In this document: piece after piece, positions 9,729 to 18,576 of the stretch
Layout: each line of letters starts with the position of its first letter
Position numbering within the stretch: the stretch's first letter is position 1
NCBI RefSeq assembly: GCF_013410955.1
Contig: NZ_JACCCG010000004.1
Location: forward strand, 310,001 to 374,000
Length of the DNA stretch: 64,000 bases
Reading direction: 5' to 3'
DNA from: Microbacterium sp. AK009
GTDB lineage: Bacteria > Actinomycetota > Actinomycetes > Actinomycetales > Microbacteriaceae
Made by a program: the position numbers and the translations under genes
The notes under the pieces: generated by a model
The model's database searches: none
What the model was told of the DNA's origin: nothing
Seen by the model: only the letters and a program-made list of their open reading frames with translations

Positions 9729-10154
9729 GTGCGCTTCACCGATGTCATCGAGTACCAGGGATTCTGGGGATCGTTCTGGGACCTCATCTGGTGGTTCCTG
9801 TGGGCCTTCGCCTTCATCGCCTACCTGTTCGCACTGTTCGCGATCATCGGCGACCTCTTCCGCGACCACAAGATGAAGGGCTGGGCCAAAGCGATCTGGA
9901 TCGTCTTCCTGATCTTCGTCCCCTTCCTCACGGCCCTTGTCTATCTGATCGCGCGCGGCGGCGGCATGGCCGAGCGCAGCGCCGCCCAGGTGCGCGCCAT
10001 GCAGAAGGCACAGGACGACTACATCAAGTCCGTCGCCGGCACCTCGGCGCACCCGAGCCCGGCCGATGAGATCGCCAAGGCGAAGGCGCTGCTGGATGCG
10101 GGGACCATCACGCCCGAGGAATACGAGCGCCTGAAGGCCCGCGTCATCTCCTGA
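9729..10154 (+). CDS. Membrane protein with phospholipase D-N-like segment and SHOCT tail
   Basis: 141 residues. Two hydrophobic helices (about 14-42 and 55-78) surround a short cytoplasmic loop (FRDHKMKGWAKA). The C-terminus, with LLDAGTITPEEYERLKARV, is a SHOCT-type short helical domain. The function is unknown. The frame is open from ATG 9672, but a TATGGT hexamer at 9671-9676 overlaps that codon, so the mRNA would begin after it. GTG 9729, preceded by GAAAGG, is preferred and gives a natural N-terminus just before the first helix. Confidence 0.78.
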   Translation: MRFTDVIEYQGFWGSFWDLIWWFLWAFAFIAYLFALFAIIGDLFRDHKMKGWAKAIWIVFLIFVPFLTALVYLIARGGGMAERSAAQVRAMQKAQDDYIKSVAGTSAHPSPADEIAKAKALLDAGTITPEEYERLKARVIS

Positions 10155-10183
10155 CGGCCGGGCAGTCGCGGCTCCGTCCGGAC

Positions 10184-11044
10184 TCAGGCCAGGGCGGGGC
10201 CGCTTCCTCTCCCGAGCGCGATGATCCTCTCGATCATCACGGTCTCGGTGCTGTTCTCTCCCGGGACATTGGGCTTCCCCTCCCCGTGGTAGTCGCTGGA
10301 ACCGGTGACAATGAGGTCTCGCTCCTCCGCGATGCGACGCAGCTGCCGCACCTGGTCGGCGATGTTCTCCCGGTGGCGCAGCTCCAGGCCCGCGAGCCCC
10401 GCGTCGAGCATCCGCTGCATCACCCCGTGCGGCAGCATGCCGCGTCCGGCGGGGTGCGCCACCACGGCCACACCTCCCGCCCCGGTGATCCGCTCGACAG
10501 CGGTGACCGGATCGGGCGCGAAGAGCGCGACGTAGTAATCGCCTCCGGGGTGGAGGATGCGCGAGAACGCTTCGGTGCGGTCGCGCACGTAGCCGCGTGC
10601 GATGAGGGCGTCGGCGATGTGCGGGCGACCCACCGTGGCACCGTCGGCGGTCTGGGCGAGGATGTCGCTCCAATCCAGATCGAAGTCGGCGCTGATGCGC
10701 TCGGCCATCTCCTGCGCGCGGTCCATCCGCGAGGACCGGATGCGATCGGTGAGGGAGCGCAGCTGCGCGTCCTCCGGATCGAAGAGGTAGGCCAGGATGT
10801 GGACGCTCCGCCACTGATACTTCGCCGACAGCTCCATCCCGGGCAGGAACGTCAGCCCCAGCGCCGCCGCGGCGTCGGCGGCCTCACTCCAGCCCGCCGT
10901 CGTGTCGTGGTCCGTCAGCGCGGCCGTCTGCATCCCGTGCCGGTGAGCGGCGGCCATCACCTCGGCCGGGGTCTCGGTGCCGTCGGAGTAGACGGAGTGG
11001 AGGTGCAGATCCCCCGGGCCCTGGGGTCCGACAGATCGGTGCAT
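10184..11044 (-). CDS. PHP-domain phosphoesterase (RNase AM/TrpH-like)
   Basis: 286 residues. Metal-binding PHP motifs are present in order: DLHLHSVYSDG at residues 12-22, LTDHD, PGMELSA, VVAHPAGRG and GSSDYHGEGKP. Members cleave 3',5'-nucleoside bisphosphates or trim RNA 5' ends (E. coli RNase AM, formerly YciV). The exact substrate here is inferred from family only. A TAGCGT hexamer ends 6 bases before the ATG and GGGAGG fills the gap, so the gene may be leaderless. Confidence 0.85.
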   Translation of the reverse strand: MHRSVGPQGPGDLHLHSVYSDGTETPAEVMAAAHRHGMQTAALTDHDTTAGWSEAADAAAALGLTFLPGMELSAKYQWRSVHILAYLFDPEDAQLRSLTDRIRSSRMDRAQEMAERISADFDLDWSDILAQTADGATVGRPHIADALIARGYVRDRTEAFSRILHPGGDYYVALFAPDPVTAVERITGAGGVAVVAHPAGRGMLPHGVMQRMLDAGLAGLELRHRENIADQVRQLRRIAEERDLIVTGSSDYHGEGKPNVPGENSTETVMIERIIALGRGSGPALA

Positions 11045-11050
11045 CCTCCC

Positions 11051-11056
11051 ACGCTA
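11051..11056 (-). promoter_or_regulatory. -10-like hexamer for the PHP gene
   Basis: TAGCGT on the minus strand, followed by exactly 6 bases and then ATG 11044. Candidate leaderless promoter. Confidence 0.45.
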
Positions 11057-11128
11057 CCGTCGGCCGCGGGGCACCGGCCGCGAAGACGCCGTCGGCGCCG
11101 GGCAGACGGATCTTTCAGACTCGTCGCA

Positions 11129-11134
11129 TAGTGT
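11129..11134 (+). promoter_or_regulatory. -10-like hexamer for the EEP-family gene
   Basis: TAGTGT, followed by 6 bases and GTG 11141. Candidate leaderless promoter. Confidence 0.45.
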
Positions 11135-11140
11135 CGCGAT

Positions 11141-12163
11141 GTGCTTCGCCTGGTCGGGATCCTGCTTGCCGTGGTCGCGGCGATCGTGGCGGCGGTCCTG
11201 ACGTGGCCGTCGTTCTTCCGGCTCGATCGCACCTTCCCGGTGGCGCAGATCGTCTCCTTCCGCCCCCTTCTGGTCGTGGCGTTCGCCGCCGCGGCGATCC
11301 TGTTCCTCATCCTGGCGATGATCAGGCCGTTGCGGGCTCTCGCCCTGACCCTCGCCCTCATCTGCGTCGCGGCATCGGCGGCGAGCCTCACCACCGTTCT
11401 CGGCCGGGGCATCGGCACCGAGACGCTCCCGGAGAAGGGCGAGGCCAGCATCCGGGTCATGACGTGGAACACCGCCGGGGAGGCGACGACGGCCGAGAGC
11501 ATCGCGCGGGTCGCCGTGGCGATGGATGCCGACGTCGTCACCCTCCCCGAAACCACCATCGAGACCGGTGAGCAGGTCGCGATCGCCATGCGAGAGCTCG
11601 GGCACCCGATGTGGGCGCACCACACCGAGTACTTCCCGGGCAAGGGCTGGGACGCGCACTCCACCACGCTCCTCATCACTCCCGAGCTCGGCGACTACAG
11701 CGTCATCGAGTCGTCTGTCAACGGCACGACGAACACCTCCACACTGCCGAGCGCGGTGGCGATGCCGGTCGACGGCGAGGGCCCGATCGTCGTGGCCGCG
11801 CACGCCGTGGCGCCGCGCCAGGAGTACATGGACCAGTGGCGCACCGACCTGCAGTGGCTGGCCGATCAGTGCGCGGATCAGAATGTGATCATGGCCGGCG
11901 ACTTCAACGCCACGCTGGATCACATGGGCGGGTTGGGCGTCGACGGCGGCGACATGGGACGGTGCCGTGACGTCGCCAGTCGCACCGGCAACGGCTCGGT
12001 GGGAACGTGGTCCACCTCGGTGCCGGCGCTGCTCGGAGCGAGCATCGATCACGTCATGGTCTCCGCGCAGTGGACGCCGACGGCATCGGTGGTGCTGCGG
12101 ACCATGGACGACTCCGGCAGCGACCACCGTCCCCTGATCGTTCAGCTCGAGCCTGCCGGTTGA
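11141..12163 (+). CDS. Membrane-anchored endonuclease/exonuclease/phosphatase family protein
   Basis: 340 residues. Three hydrophobic segments at the N-terminus (about 1-20, 40-60 and 65-88) anchor an EEP (DNase I-like) domain placed outside the membrane. Catalytic motifs are TWNTAG, the Glu of TLPETT, GDFNATLDH, SIDHVMVS and GSDHRPL. Substrates in this family range from DNA to phospholipids and phosphoinositides, and none can be chosen here. The start is GTG 11141, placed by the hexamer at 11129-11134. It is divergent from the PHP gene. Confidence 0.83.
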   Translation: MLRLVGILLAVVAAIVAAVLTWPSFFRLDRTFPVAQIVSFRPLLVVAFAAAAILFLILAMIRPLRALALTLALICVAASAASLTTVLGRGIGTETLPEKGEASIRVMTWNTAGEATTAESIARVAVAMDADVVTLPETTIETGEQVAIAMRELGHPMWAHHTEYFPGKGWDAHSTTLLITPELGDYSVIESSVNGTTNTSTLPSAVAMPVDGEGPIVVAAHAVAPRQEYMDQWRTDLQWLADQCADQNVIMAGDFNATLDHMGGLGVDGGDMGRCRDVASRTGNGSVGTWSTSVPALLGASIDHVMVSAQWTPTASVVLRTMDDSGSDHRPLIVQLEPAG

Positions 12164-12203
12164 TTCCCGGTCGGATGACGCGGCGGAATGCGACACTGGA
12201 GGG

Positions 12204-13616
12204 ATGAGCTCCTCCGGCGACACCTCCGCGAACACCACCACCAATCGCCGTCAGCCCTTCCCCCAGGGCTTCCTCGACAGCATCTCCTCCGGGTGGGCCG
12301 AGCGGCCCGACTCCCTTCCGCCGCGCCGGCCCCAGGCGCAGTACGCCGCGCAGCGGCGCGAGCGGCTGTCGGCCGCCTTCCCCGGTCGCCGCCTGGTGAT
12401 CCCGGCCGGGGAGATGAAGCAGCGCAGCAACGACACCGACTTCCCCTTCCGCGCCCACTCGGCGTTCTCTCACCTGACCGGCTGGGGCTCGGACGCCGAG
12501 CCGGGAGCGGTGCTGGTGATGGATCCCCTTCCCGAGGGCGGCCACGGCGCCACCCTGTACTTCCGTGAACGCGCCGACCGCACGACACCGGAGTTCTACG
12601 CCGACGCCTCGATCGGCGAGTTCTGGATCGGACCGCGGCCCGCCCTCGCGGGGGTCGCCGCGGACCTGGGCGTGCAGACCCGCCACCTGGACGACTTCGC
12701 CGCCGCCGACGGAGACCTGCTGCTCGACGTCGACGCCGAGCTGACCCGGGCGGTCTCCGAGCTCCGCCTGGTCAAGGACGCCTTCGAGGTGGAGCAGATG
12801 CGTCTGGCCGTGGAGGTGACCGCGCGCGGGTTCGACGACATCGTGGCCGAGCTTCCCCGCGTTCTGGCGCACCCGCGCGGGGAGCGCGTCGTGGAGGGAG
12901 TGTTCCACCTGCGCGCACGCACCGACGGCAACGGCGAGGGCTACGACACGATCGCGGCGTCCGGTCCTCACGCCTGCTACCTCCACTGGACCCGCAACGA
13001 CGGAACCGTCGCGCCCGGCGACCTCATCCTCATCGACGCCGGAGTCGAGGTCGACAGCCTCTACACCGCCGACATCACCCGCACGATCCCGGTGAGCGGA
13101 CGTTTCACCGACGTTCAGCGACGGGTGTACGAGACCGTCCGCGAGGCTGCCGACGCCGCCTTCGCCGCGGCGCGCCCCGGGGTGACGTTCCGCTCCGTCC
13201 ACGAAGCGGCGATGCGGGTGATCGCCCAGCGCACCGCCGAGTGGGGGCTTCTCCCGGTGACGGCCGACGAAGCCCTCGACGCCGATCGCGGCGGCCAGCA
13301 CCGCCGGTACATGGTGCACGGCACCAGCCACCACCTCGGGATCGACGTGCACGATTGCGCTCAGGCGCGTCGCGAGATGTACTACGACGGCATCCTCGAG
13401 CCGGGCATGGTCTTCACGATCGAACCGGGTCTGTACTTCCAGATCGATGACCTCACCGTTCCCGAGGAGTATCGCGGGATCGGCGTCCGCATCGAAGACG
13501 ACGTGCTCATGACCGCGGACGGACCGGAGAACCTGTCGGCCTCGATCCCGCGGACCGCCGACGAGGTCGAGGCATGGGTCGCCCGGCACGCCTCGACCGC
13601 TCCGACCACGTTGTGA
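12204..13616 (+). CDS. pepP: Xaa-Pro aminopeptidase (aminopeptidase P, M24B)
   Basis: 470 residues, cytosolic. An N-terminal creatinase-like domain is followed by the pita-bread M24 fold. Metal ligands are the two Asp in IDAGVEVDSLYTADITRT, the His of HGTSHHLGIDVHD, the Glu of TIEPGLYF and the Glu of GVRIEDD. It removes N-terminal residues that precede proline. The start ATG has GGAGGG 4-5 bases upstream. The stop overlaps the GTG of the next gene (GTGA), so peptide-degrading functions appear to be coupled. Confidence 0.9.
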   Translation: MSSSGDTSANTTTNRRQPFPQGFLDSISSGWAERPDSLPPRRPQAQYAAQRRERLSAAFPGRRLVIPAGEMKQRSNDTDFPFRAHSAFSHLTGWGSDAEPGAVLVMDPLPEGGHGATLYFRERADRTTPEFYADASIGEFWIGPRPALAGVAADLGVQTRHLDDFAAADGDLLLDVDAELTRAVSELRLVKDAFEVEQMRLAVEVTARGFDDIVAELPRVLAHPRGERVVEGVFHLRARTDGNGEGYDTIAASGPHACYLHWTRNDGTVAPGDLILIDAGVEVDSLYTADITRTIPVSGRFTDVQRRVYETVREAADAAFAAARPGVTFRSVHEAAMRVIAQRTAEWGLLPVTADEALDADRGGQHRRYMVHGTSHHLGIDVHDCAQARREMYYDGILEPGMVFTIEPGLYFQIDDLTVPEEYRGIGVRIEDDVLMTADGPENLSASIPRTADEVEAWVARHASTAPTTL

Positions 13617-15436
13617 GCTTCACCCCTCCTCCCGCGTTCACCACCCGGCCGACGCTGGCGGGCACGTTCGGGATGTCGGCCTCCACGCACTGGATCGCCA
13701 CCGCCTCAGCGCAGTCCGTGCTCGAGCGCGGCGGCAACGCCTTCGACGCGGCGGCGGCCGGCGCGTTCGTGCTGCACGTGGTCGAACCGCACCTGAACGG
13801 GCCTGGCGGCGATCTGGTCGGGGTCTTCGCCACCACTGACGACCCGACCCCCGTCGTGCTGATGGGCCAAGGCCCGGCACCGGCACGCGCCGACATCGCC
13901 CACTACACCGCCGAGGGACTCGATCTCGTGCCCGGGGCGGGCGGCTTGGCCGCCGCGGTCCCCGGAGCCGTCGACGCCTGGTTCGTCCTGCTGCGCGACC
14001 ACGGCACATGGGAGCTGTCCGAGGTGCTCGCGTATGCGATCGGTTACGCCCGCGACGGTCATCCGCTGGTCGCACAGGCCGCCGCCACGATCGCACGGGT
14101 CGCCGAGCTCTTCCGCGACGATTGGAAGAGCTCGGCCGACCTGTGGATGCCGGCAGGCGTGCCTCCGCGCGCGGGAGAGGTGGTGCGCAATCCCGCCTAC
14201 GCGTCGGTGCTCGAGGGGCTGGTGCGCGCCGCGGGGAGCGTGCGAGAGGAGGGCCCAGGCGGTCGCGCGGCGCGTATCGACGCCGCGCGTCGCGAATGGC
14301 GGGAGGGCTTCGTCGCCGCCGAGGCCACGGCATTCCTGCGGGCACCCCACCGGCACTCCGGCGGAGGCATGCACGCCGCCGTCATCGAGGCATCCGATTT
14401 CGCGACCTTCGACGCCGGGTACGAACCGGCCCTCACGCGCGAGTTCCGCGGCGTGACCGTCGCCAAAGCGGGCGCGTGGACGCAGGGTCCGGCACTGCTT
14501 CAGACTCTGGCCCTCCTCGAACCCCTCGCCGACGATCAACTCGATCCGTCCGTCGAAAGCGGTGCGCACACGATCCTGGAAGCCCAGAAGCTCGCCTACG
14601 CCGACCGCGAAGCCTGGTTCGGCGACGCCTCCGACGCCGAAGCGATCACCGCCCTGTTCGACCAGGACTACCTCGCCGCGCGCCGGGACCTCATCGGCGA
14701 GGAGGCGGCCACGACGTTCCGCCCCGGGCGGCCCAGCGGCGCCGAGCAGCCCTGGACGCCGCCCCTGCGGACCACCTACGGTCACGCGGGAGGCGCAGGG
14801 ACCGGTGAGCCCACCGTCGACCGCCGGGGTCAGACCCGGGGCGACACCTGTCACATCGACGTCGCCGACCGCTGGGGCAACATCATCTCAGTGACGCCCT
14901 CCGGTGGGTGGCTGCAGTCCTCCCCCACGATTCCCGCCCTGGGATTCTGCCTGGGCACGCGGCTCCAGATGACCTGGCTCGAGCCCGGCCGCCCCTCCTC
15001 CCTCGAGCCCGGTCGACGCCCACGGACCACCCTGACCCCCACCCTGACGCTCCGCGACGGACGGCCCTGGTTCGCCATGGGCTCACCCGGCGGCGACCAG
15101 CAGGACCAGTGGCAGCTGCTCGCCCTTCTGCGCATGATCGTCGGCGGCTACGGCGCGCAAGAGGCCATCGACGCCCCTGCGCTGCATTCCACCGCCCTGC
15201 CCGAGTCGTTCTGGCCGCGCACCTGGACGCCCGCCGGGGCCGTGGTCGAGGATCGGCTCGGCGAGGTCGTGATCGGCGGTCTCGAGCGACGCGGTCACGT
15301 CGTCACCCGCGCCGGGGACTGGTCGCTCGGACGTGTCTCGGCCGTGGGCCGCGAGGAGCCGGACGGCTCCGGCGCGGCTCTGCTGTGGGCCGCGGCCAAC
15401 CCCCGGGGGATGCAGGGTTACGCCGCCGGGCGCTGA
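13613..15436 (+). CDS. Gamma-glutamyltransferase family protein (Ntn hydrolase)
   Basis: 607 residues from GTG 13613; an in-frame ATG at 13574 lies inside pepP. The N-terminal region has the family motif ERGGNAFDAA. The predicted autoprocessing and catalytic Thr is near residue 412 in RGDTCHIDVAD, followed by the GN and SP motifs (GSPGGDQQ) of the small subunit. No secretion signal is visible, so it may act in the cytosol together with PepP. The substrate is uncertain: glutathione is not expected in actinobacteria, so another gamma-glutamyl or acyl compound is likely. Confidence 0.8.
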   Translation: MSFTPPPAFTTRPTLAGTFGMSASTHWIATASAQSVLERGGNAFDAAAAGAFVLHVVEPHLNGPGGDLVGVFATTDDPTPVVLMGQGPAPARADIAHYTAEGLDLVPGAGGLAAAVPGAVDAWFVLLRDHGTWELSEVLAYAIGYARDGHPLVAQAAATIARVAELFRDDWKSSADLWMPAGVPPRAGEVVRNPAYASVLEGLVRAAGSVREEGPGGRAARIDAARREWREGFVAAEATAFLRAPHRHSGGGMHAAVIEASDFATFDAGYEPALTREFRGVTVAKAGAWTQGPALLQTLALLEPLADDQLDPSVESGAHTILEAQKLAYADREAWFGDASDAEAITALFDQDYLAARRDLIGEEAATTFRPGRPSGAEQPWTPPLRTTYGHAGGAGTGEPTVDRRGQTRGDTCHIDVADRWGNIISVTPSGGWLQSSPTIPALGFCLGTRLQMTWLEPGRPSSLEPGRRPRTTLTPTLTLRDGRPWFAMGSPGGDQQDQWQLLALLRMIVGGYGAQEAIDAPALHSTALPESFWPRTWTPAGAVVEDRLGEVVIGGLERRGHVVTRAGDWSLGRVSAVGREEPDGSGAALLWAAANPRGMQGYAAGR

Positions 15437-16113
15437 GGGAAGCGCTGTCGCAACCACCCTGCGATCGTGTCGCCGAGCTCGCCGCCGATCGCCTGCGAAG
15501 GGCGTCGCCGCCCAGCGATCTCGAAGGAGTGATCGCCCCCGGGAACCCAGGTGAGGGTCGCGTCGCGGCATCCGGCGACGACGCGTTCCAGGGCATCGGC
15601 GGGCTGCACGAAGGGGTCGCGCGTGCCCGACAGGAAGAGCTGAGGCTGTGAGATGGCGGGAAGGTGGTCGGCGCGCTCCTTCTCGGGTTCACCGGGCGGA
15701 TGGAGGGGGTAGCCGAGGTAGACCAGCGCGGCGGGTTCGATCACTTTCGTCGCGGCAGCCAGGGACGCCATCCGTCCGCCGTAGGACTTCCCCGCGGCGA
15801 AGACCGGCACTCCCGGGCACCACCCCCTGAGCGCCGCCATCGCCGCAGCCCAGGTCGTCGTCGCGTGCGCGACCGGACCCGGCAGACGACGGCCGGCCTC
15901 GCGGTAGGGGAAGGCGAAGCGCAGGACGCCGAGACCGTGACGCGCCAGAACCTCCGCGACGCCGTTGAGGAAGGGATGCTCGGGCCCCGCCCCCGCCCCG
16001 TGAGCCAGCGCCACCCCGCCCCAGGGGGCGTCGGGAAGCGACACGAAGGCCGACACCCCCGCGATGCCGCCGGGAAGGTCGACGTCGATGCGTTCGTCGC
16101 GCGTGAGCGTCAT
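15418..16113 (-). CDS. Small alpha/beta hydrolase (Tex30/KANL3-like)
   Basis: 231 residues. Nucleophile elbow GKSYGG, acid region SGTRDPF and a His in GGDHSFEI give a full Ser-Asp-His triad. The start pattern (VALAHGAGAGPEH) is typical of Tex30-like bacterial hydrolases. The ATG overlaps the upstream stop by 4 bases (ATGA), so it is in an operon with the stress protein. Its 3' end overlaps the end of the convergent gamma-glutamyltransferase-like gene by 19 bases. Substrate unknown. Confidence 0.8.
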   Translation of the reverse strand: MTLTRDERIDVDLPGGIAGVSAFVSLPDAPWGGVALAHGAGAGPEHPFLNGVAEVLARHGLGVLRFAFPYREAGRRLPGPVAHATTTWAAAMAALRGWCPGVPVFAAGKSYGGRMASLAAATKVIEPAALVYLGYPLHPPGEPEKERADHLPAISQPQLFLSGTRDPFVQPADALERVVAGCRDATLTWVPGGDHSFEIAGRRRPSQAIGGELGDTIAGWLRQRFPQRPAA

Positions 16114-16748
16114 CTCGGCTCGGACGCGGAGCCCTTGTCATCGTCCTGTCCGGACGACGCGGGAGGCGTCACGCGTTCGCCGTACCGCGGGGGCTCGGCG
16201 CTTCCCGCCGGAGTCGGAGCCGCGGGGGGGACCGGGACGGCATCGGCCGGGACCTCCGGCTCGGCGGGCGCGCTGGCACGGTGACCCAGGACACCGCGCG
16301 CCTTCGCGGCGTCGGAAGCACTGACGGTGACGTCGTAGCGCTCGGCGACCACCTGCATGACCGAAGCGAAATCACGACGGCGGCGAACCAGCGAATAGGT
16401 GATGAGACTCAGCAGCATGCCGATCGCGATGCCGACGAACAGCACGCCCACGAACGCCTGGATCGGGACCGACGGCGACCCGAGGACGAGGATCGCGGAG
16501 AACAGCATGCCCAGGAGCAGACCGTTGATGGCGCCCGATCGTGCCGCCTCGGCGTATCCCAGCCTCCCGGTGACCCGTTCGACCGAGCGGAGGTCGTGAC
16601 CGACGATCGCGATGTCACGGGCGGGGATCTCCGCCGCAATCAGGGTGGACACGGCCTTCTGCGCTGCTTCGTACGTCGGGAAGCTCGCGATCGCCTGGCC
16701 CGGCTCCCCCACGCCCTGCGGCAGACGCCCCCCACCCATCATGCTCAT
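16110..16748 (-). CDS. General stress 17M/YflT-like membrane protein
   Basis: 212 residues. An N-terminal domain (SFPTYEAAQKAVSTLIAAE) resembles the heat-induced YflT/GSP17M domain. Two hydrophobic helices follow (about 70-92 and 95-118), then a cytoplasmic region and a Pro/Ala-rich tail. The start ATG 16748 has GGGAGG 9 bases upstream; two further in-frame ATGs follow. It is divergent from the MgtE-N/CBS gene by 35 bases. As I recall, mycobacteria have the same neighbours (Rv1231c-Rv1233c). Confidence 0.75.
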   Translation of the reverse strand: MSMMGGGRLPQGVGEPGQAIASFPTYEAAQKAVSTLIAAEIPARDIAIVGHDLRSVERVTGRLGYAEAARSGAINGLLLGMLFSAILVLGSPSVPIQAFVGVLFVGIAIGMLLSLITYSLVRRRRDFASVMQVVAERYDVTVSASDAAKARGVLGHRASAPAEPEVPADAVPVPPAAPTPAGSAEPPRYGERVTPPASSGQDDDKGSASEPR

Positions 16749-16771
16749 CTCATCATCCTCCCACGCGCGAC

Positions 16772-16777
16772 TACGCT
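16772..16777 (+). promoter_or_regulatory. -10-like hexamer for the MgtE-N/CBS gene
   Basis: TACGCT, followed by 6 bases and GTG 16784. Candidate leaderless promoter in the 35-base divergent gap. Confidence 0.45.
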
Positions 16778-16783
16778 TGACCC

Positions 16784-18049
16784 GTGAGCACGCAGAGGGT
16801 TTTCGTCGCGCGGCTGGCGGGGTGCTCCGTCTTCGACCCCACAGGCGATCGCCTCGGCAAGGTGCGCGATGTCGTGGTGATCTACCGCAAGGACGACCCG
16901 CCCCGCGTCATCGGACTCGTCGTGGAGATCCCGGGGCGGCGCAACGTCTTCCTCTCCATCAATCGGGTCACCTCCATCGCCACCGGGCAGGTGATCACGA
17001 CCGGACTGATGAACGTGCGCAAGTTCCAGCAGCGCGGCGGGGAGGTGCGGGTCATGTCTGAGATGCTGGGCCGGAAAGTGCACTTCCGCGACGGATCGGG
17101 TCACGCAGTGATCGAGGATGTCGCGATCGAACGTGATCGCCTGGGCGAGTGGGACGTCGGCCAGCTGTTCCTTCGCAAGCCCAAGACGAGCGCCTCGCCG
17201 TTCGCGAAGGGACCGACCACGTTCGCCTCGTGGGCCGACGTCCACGAGGGTCACACCCCCGGCGAGGCGCAGTCCGCCGAGCAGCTGGTGGCGACCTACT
17301 CGGAGCTGCGGCCCGCCGATCTCGCCAACACGCTCCTCGACCTCCCCGACGACCGCCTCCTCGAGGTCGCCGAGGAGCTCTCCGACGAGCGTCTGGCCGA
17401 CGCACTGGAGGAGATGCCCGAGGACGAGCAGGTCCACATCCTCGAGCAGCTGGGCGATGAGCGCGCCGCCCACATCCTCGACGCGATGGAGCCCGACGAC
17501 GCTGCCGACCTCCTCGGGCAGCTGCCCGAGGAGCGTTCGGAGGAGCTGCTCGAACTGATGGAGCCGGAGGAGGCCGAAGACGTCCGAGAGCTGCTGAAGT
17601 ACCTCCCCGATTCCGCGGGAGGTCTGATGACCAGTGAGCCGATCGTGCTGTCCGCCGACGCGACCGTCGCCGAAGCCCTCGCCCTCATCCGCCGCCATGA
17701 GCTGCATCCGGCCCTCGCCGCCGCGGTCTTCGTCACCCTGCCGCCCTATGAGACACCGACGGGAAGGCTGCTGGGAACGGTGCATTTCCAGAGGATGCTG
17801 CGCTATCCGCCGCACGAGAGGCTCGGCACGATCATCGACGACACCCTCGACCCCGTCCCGGTGACCGCCTCCGCGGCCGAGGTCGCCCGCATGCTCGCCA
17901 GCTACGACCTCGTCTCGCTGCCGGTGGTCGATCGGGCCCACCGGCTCGTGGGAGCGGTGAGCGTCGATGACGTCCTGGACTACCTCCTTCCCGAGGACTG
18001 GCGATCGCACGACGGCGACGACCTCTCCCACGCACCGGGGAGGCGCTGA
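16784..18049 (+). CDS. PRC-like/MgtE-N/CBS domain protein without membrane domain
   Basis: 421 residues, soluble. The N-terminal third looks like a PRC-barrel pair (DRLGKVRDVVVIY), the middle is an MgtE intracellular N-domain (repeats of LPEERSEELLELMEPEEAEDV type), and the C-terminus is a CBS pair. The membrane channel domain of MgtE is absent, so this is not a magnesium transporter by itself. It may be a Mg- or nucleotide-sensing regulator. It overlaps the DUF1003 gene by one base (TGATG). Strong acidic bias in the middle fits Mg binding. Confidence 0.83.
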   Translation: MSTQRVFVARLAGCSVFDPTGDRLGKVRDVVVIYRKDDPPRVIGLVVEIPGRRNVFLSINRVTSIATGQVITTGLMNVRKFQQRGGEVRVMSEMLGRKVHFRDGSGHAVIEDVAIERDRLGEWDVGQLFLRKPKTSASPFAKGPTTFASWADVHEGHTPGEAQSAEQLVATYSELRPADLANTLLDLPDDRLLEVAEELSDERLADALEEMPEDEQVHILEQLGDERAAHILDAMEPDDAADLLGQLPEERSEELLELMEPEEAEDVRELLKYLPDSAGGLMTSEPIVLSADATVAEALALIRRHELHPALAAAVFVTLPPYETPTGRLLGTVHFQRMLRYPPHERLGTIIDDTLDPVPVTASAAEVARMLASYDLVSLPVVDRAHRLVGAVSVDDVLDYLLPEDWRSHDGDDLSHAPGRR

Positions 18050-18576
18050 TGGCGCGCGTCAGCCGCAGCGCGGTGTCGTTGGATGCTCCTCGCGGACGGT
18101 CCGGGGTGCTCAGTCGTACCCCGCAACCCTCTCGTGACCGGTTCGGGCGCTTCACCGAGTGGATCGCCCGCAACATGGGAACGCCGGTGTTCCTGCTCGG
18201 ACTCACGCTGTTCTGCGTGAGCTGGATCGCCTGGAACACCCTCATGCCCATCTGGCTGCGTTTCGACTCGGCCGAATTCGGGTTCACCGCGTTGACCCTC
18301 GTCCTCTCGCTCCAGGCCTCCTACGCCGCGCCCCTCATCCTGCTCGCGCAGAACCGGCAGGACGACCGCGATCGCGTGCAGATCGAGCAGGACCGTCAGC
18401 GCGCCGAGCGCAACCTCGCCGACACCGAGTACCTCGCGCGCGAGATCGTCGCGCTGCGGATGGCGCTGCGCGACTTCTCCGACGAGGTGGTCACGAAGGA
18501 CAGTCTCCGCAGTGAGCTGCGGACGCTGCTGGAGGACCTGGACCGGCGACGAGACACCATCGGCGAGCGGCCGTGA
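18049..18576 (+). CDS. DUF1003 membrane protein
   Basis: 175 residues with two transmembrane helices (about 43-63 and 78-102) and the DUF1003 signature ASYAAPLILLAQNRQ, followed by a charged cytoplasmic coiled coil. It is tightly linked to the upstream MgtE-N/CBS protein and to mrp downstream (GTGA overlap). A membrane anchor or partner for the soluble MgtE-N protein is a reasonable guess but not proven. Confidence 0.85.
   Translation: MARVSRSAVSLDAPRGRSGVLSRTPQPSRDRFGRFTEWIARNMGTPVFLLGLTLFCVSWIAWNTLMPIWLRFDSAEFGFTALTLVLSLQASYAAPLILLAQNRQDDRDRVQIEQDRQRAERNLADTEYLAREIVALRMALRDFSDEVVTKDSLRSELRTLLEDLDRRRDTIGERP

Noticed and set aside
13574..13612. Upstream ATG start for the gamma-glutamyltransferase-like gene
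   Set aside because: It lies within pepP; the GTG at 13613 that overlaps the pepP stop fits the coupling seen elsewhere.
16784..18049. Calling the MgtE-like protein a magnesium transporter
   Set aside because: No hydrophobic segment is present; only the soluble MgtE-N and CBS domains are.
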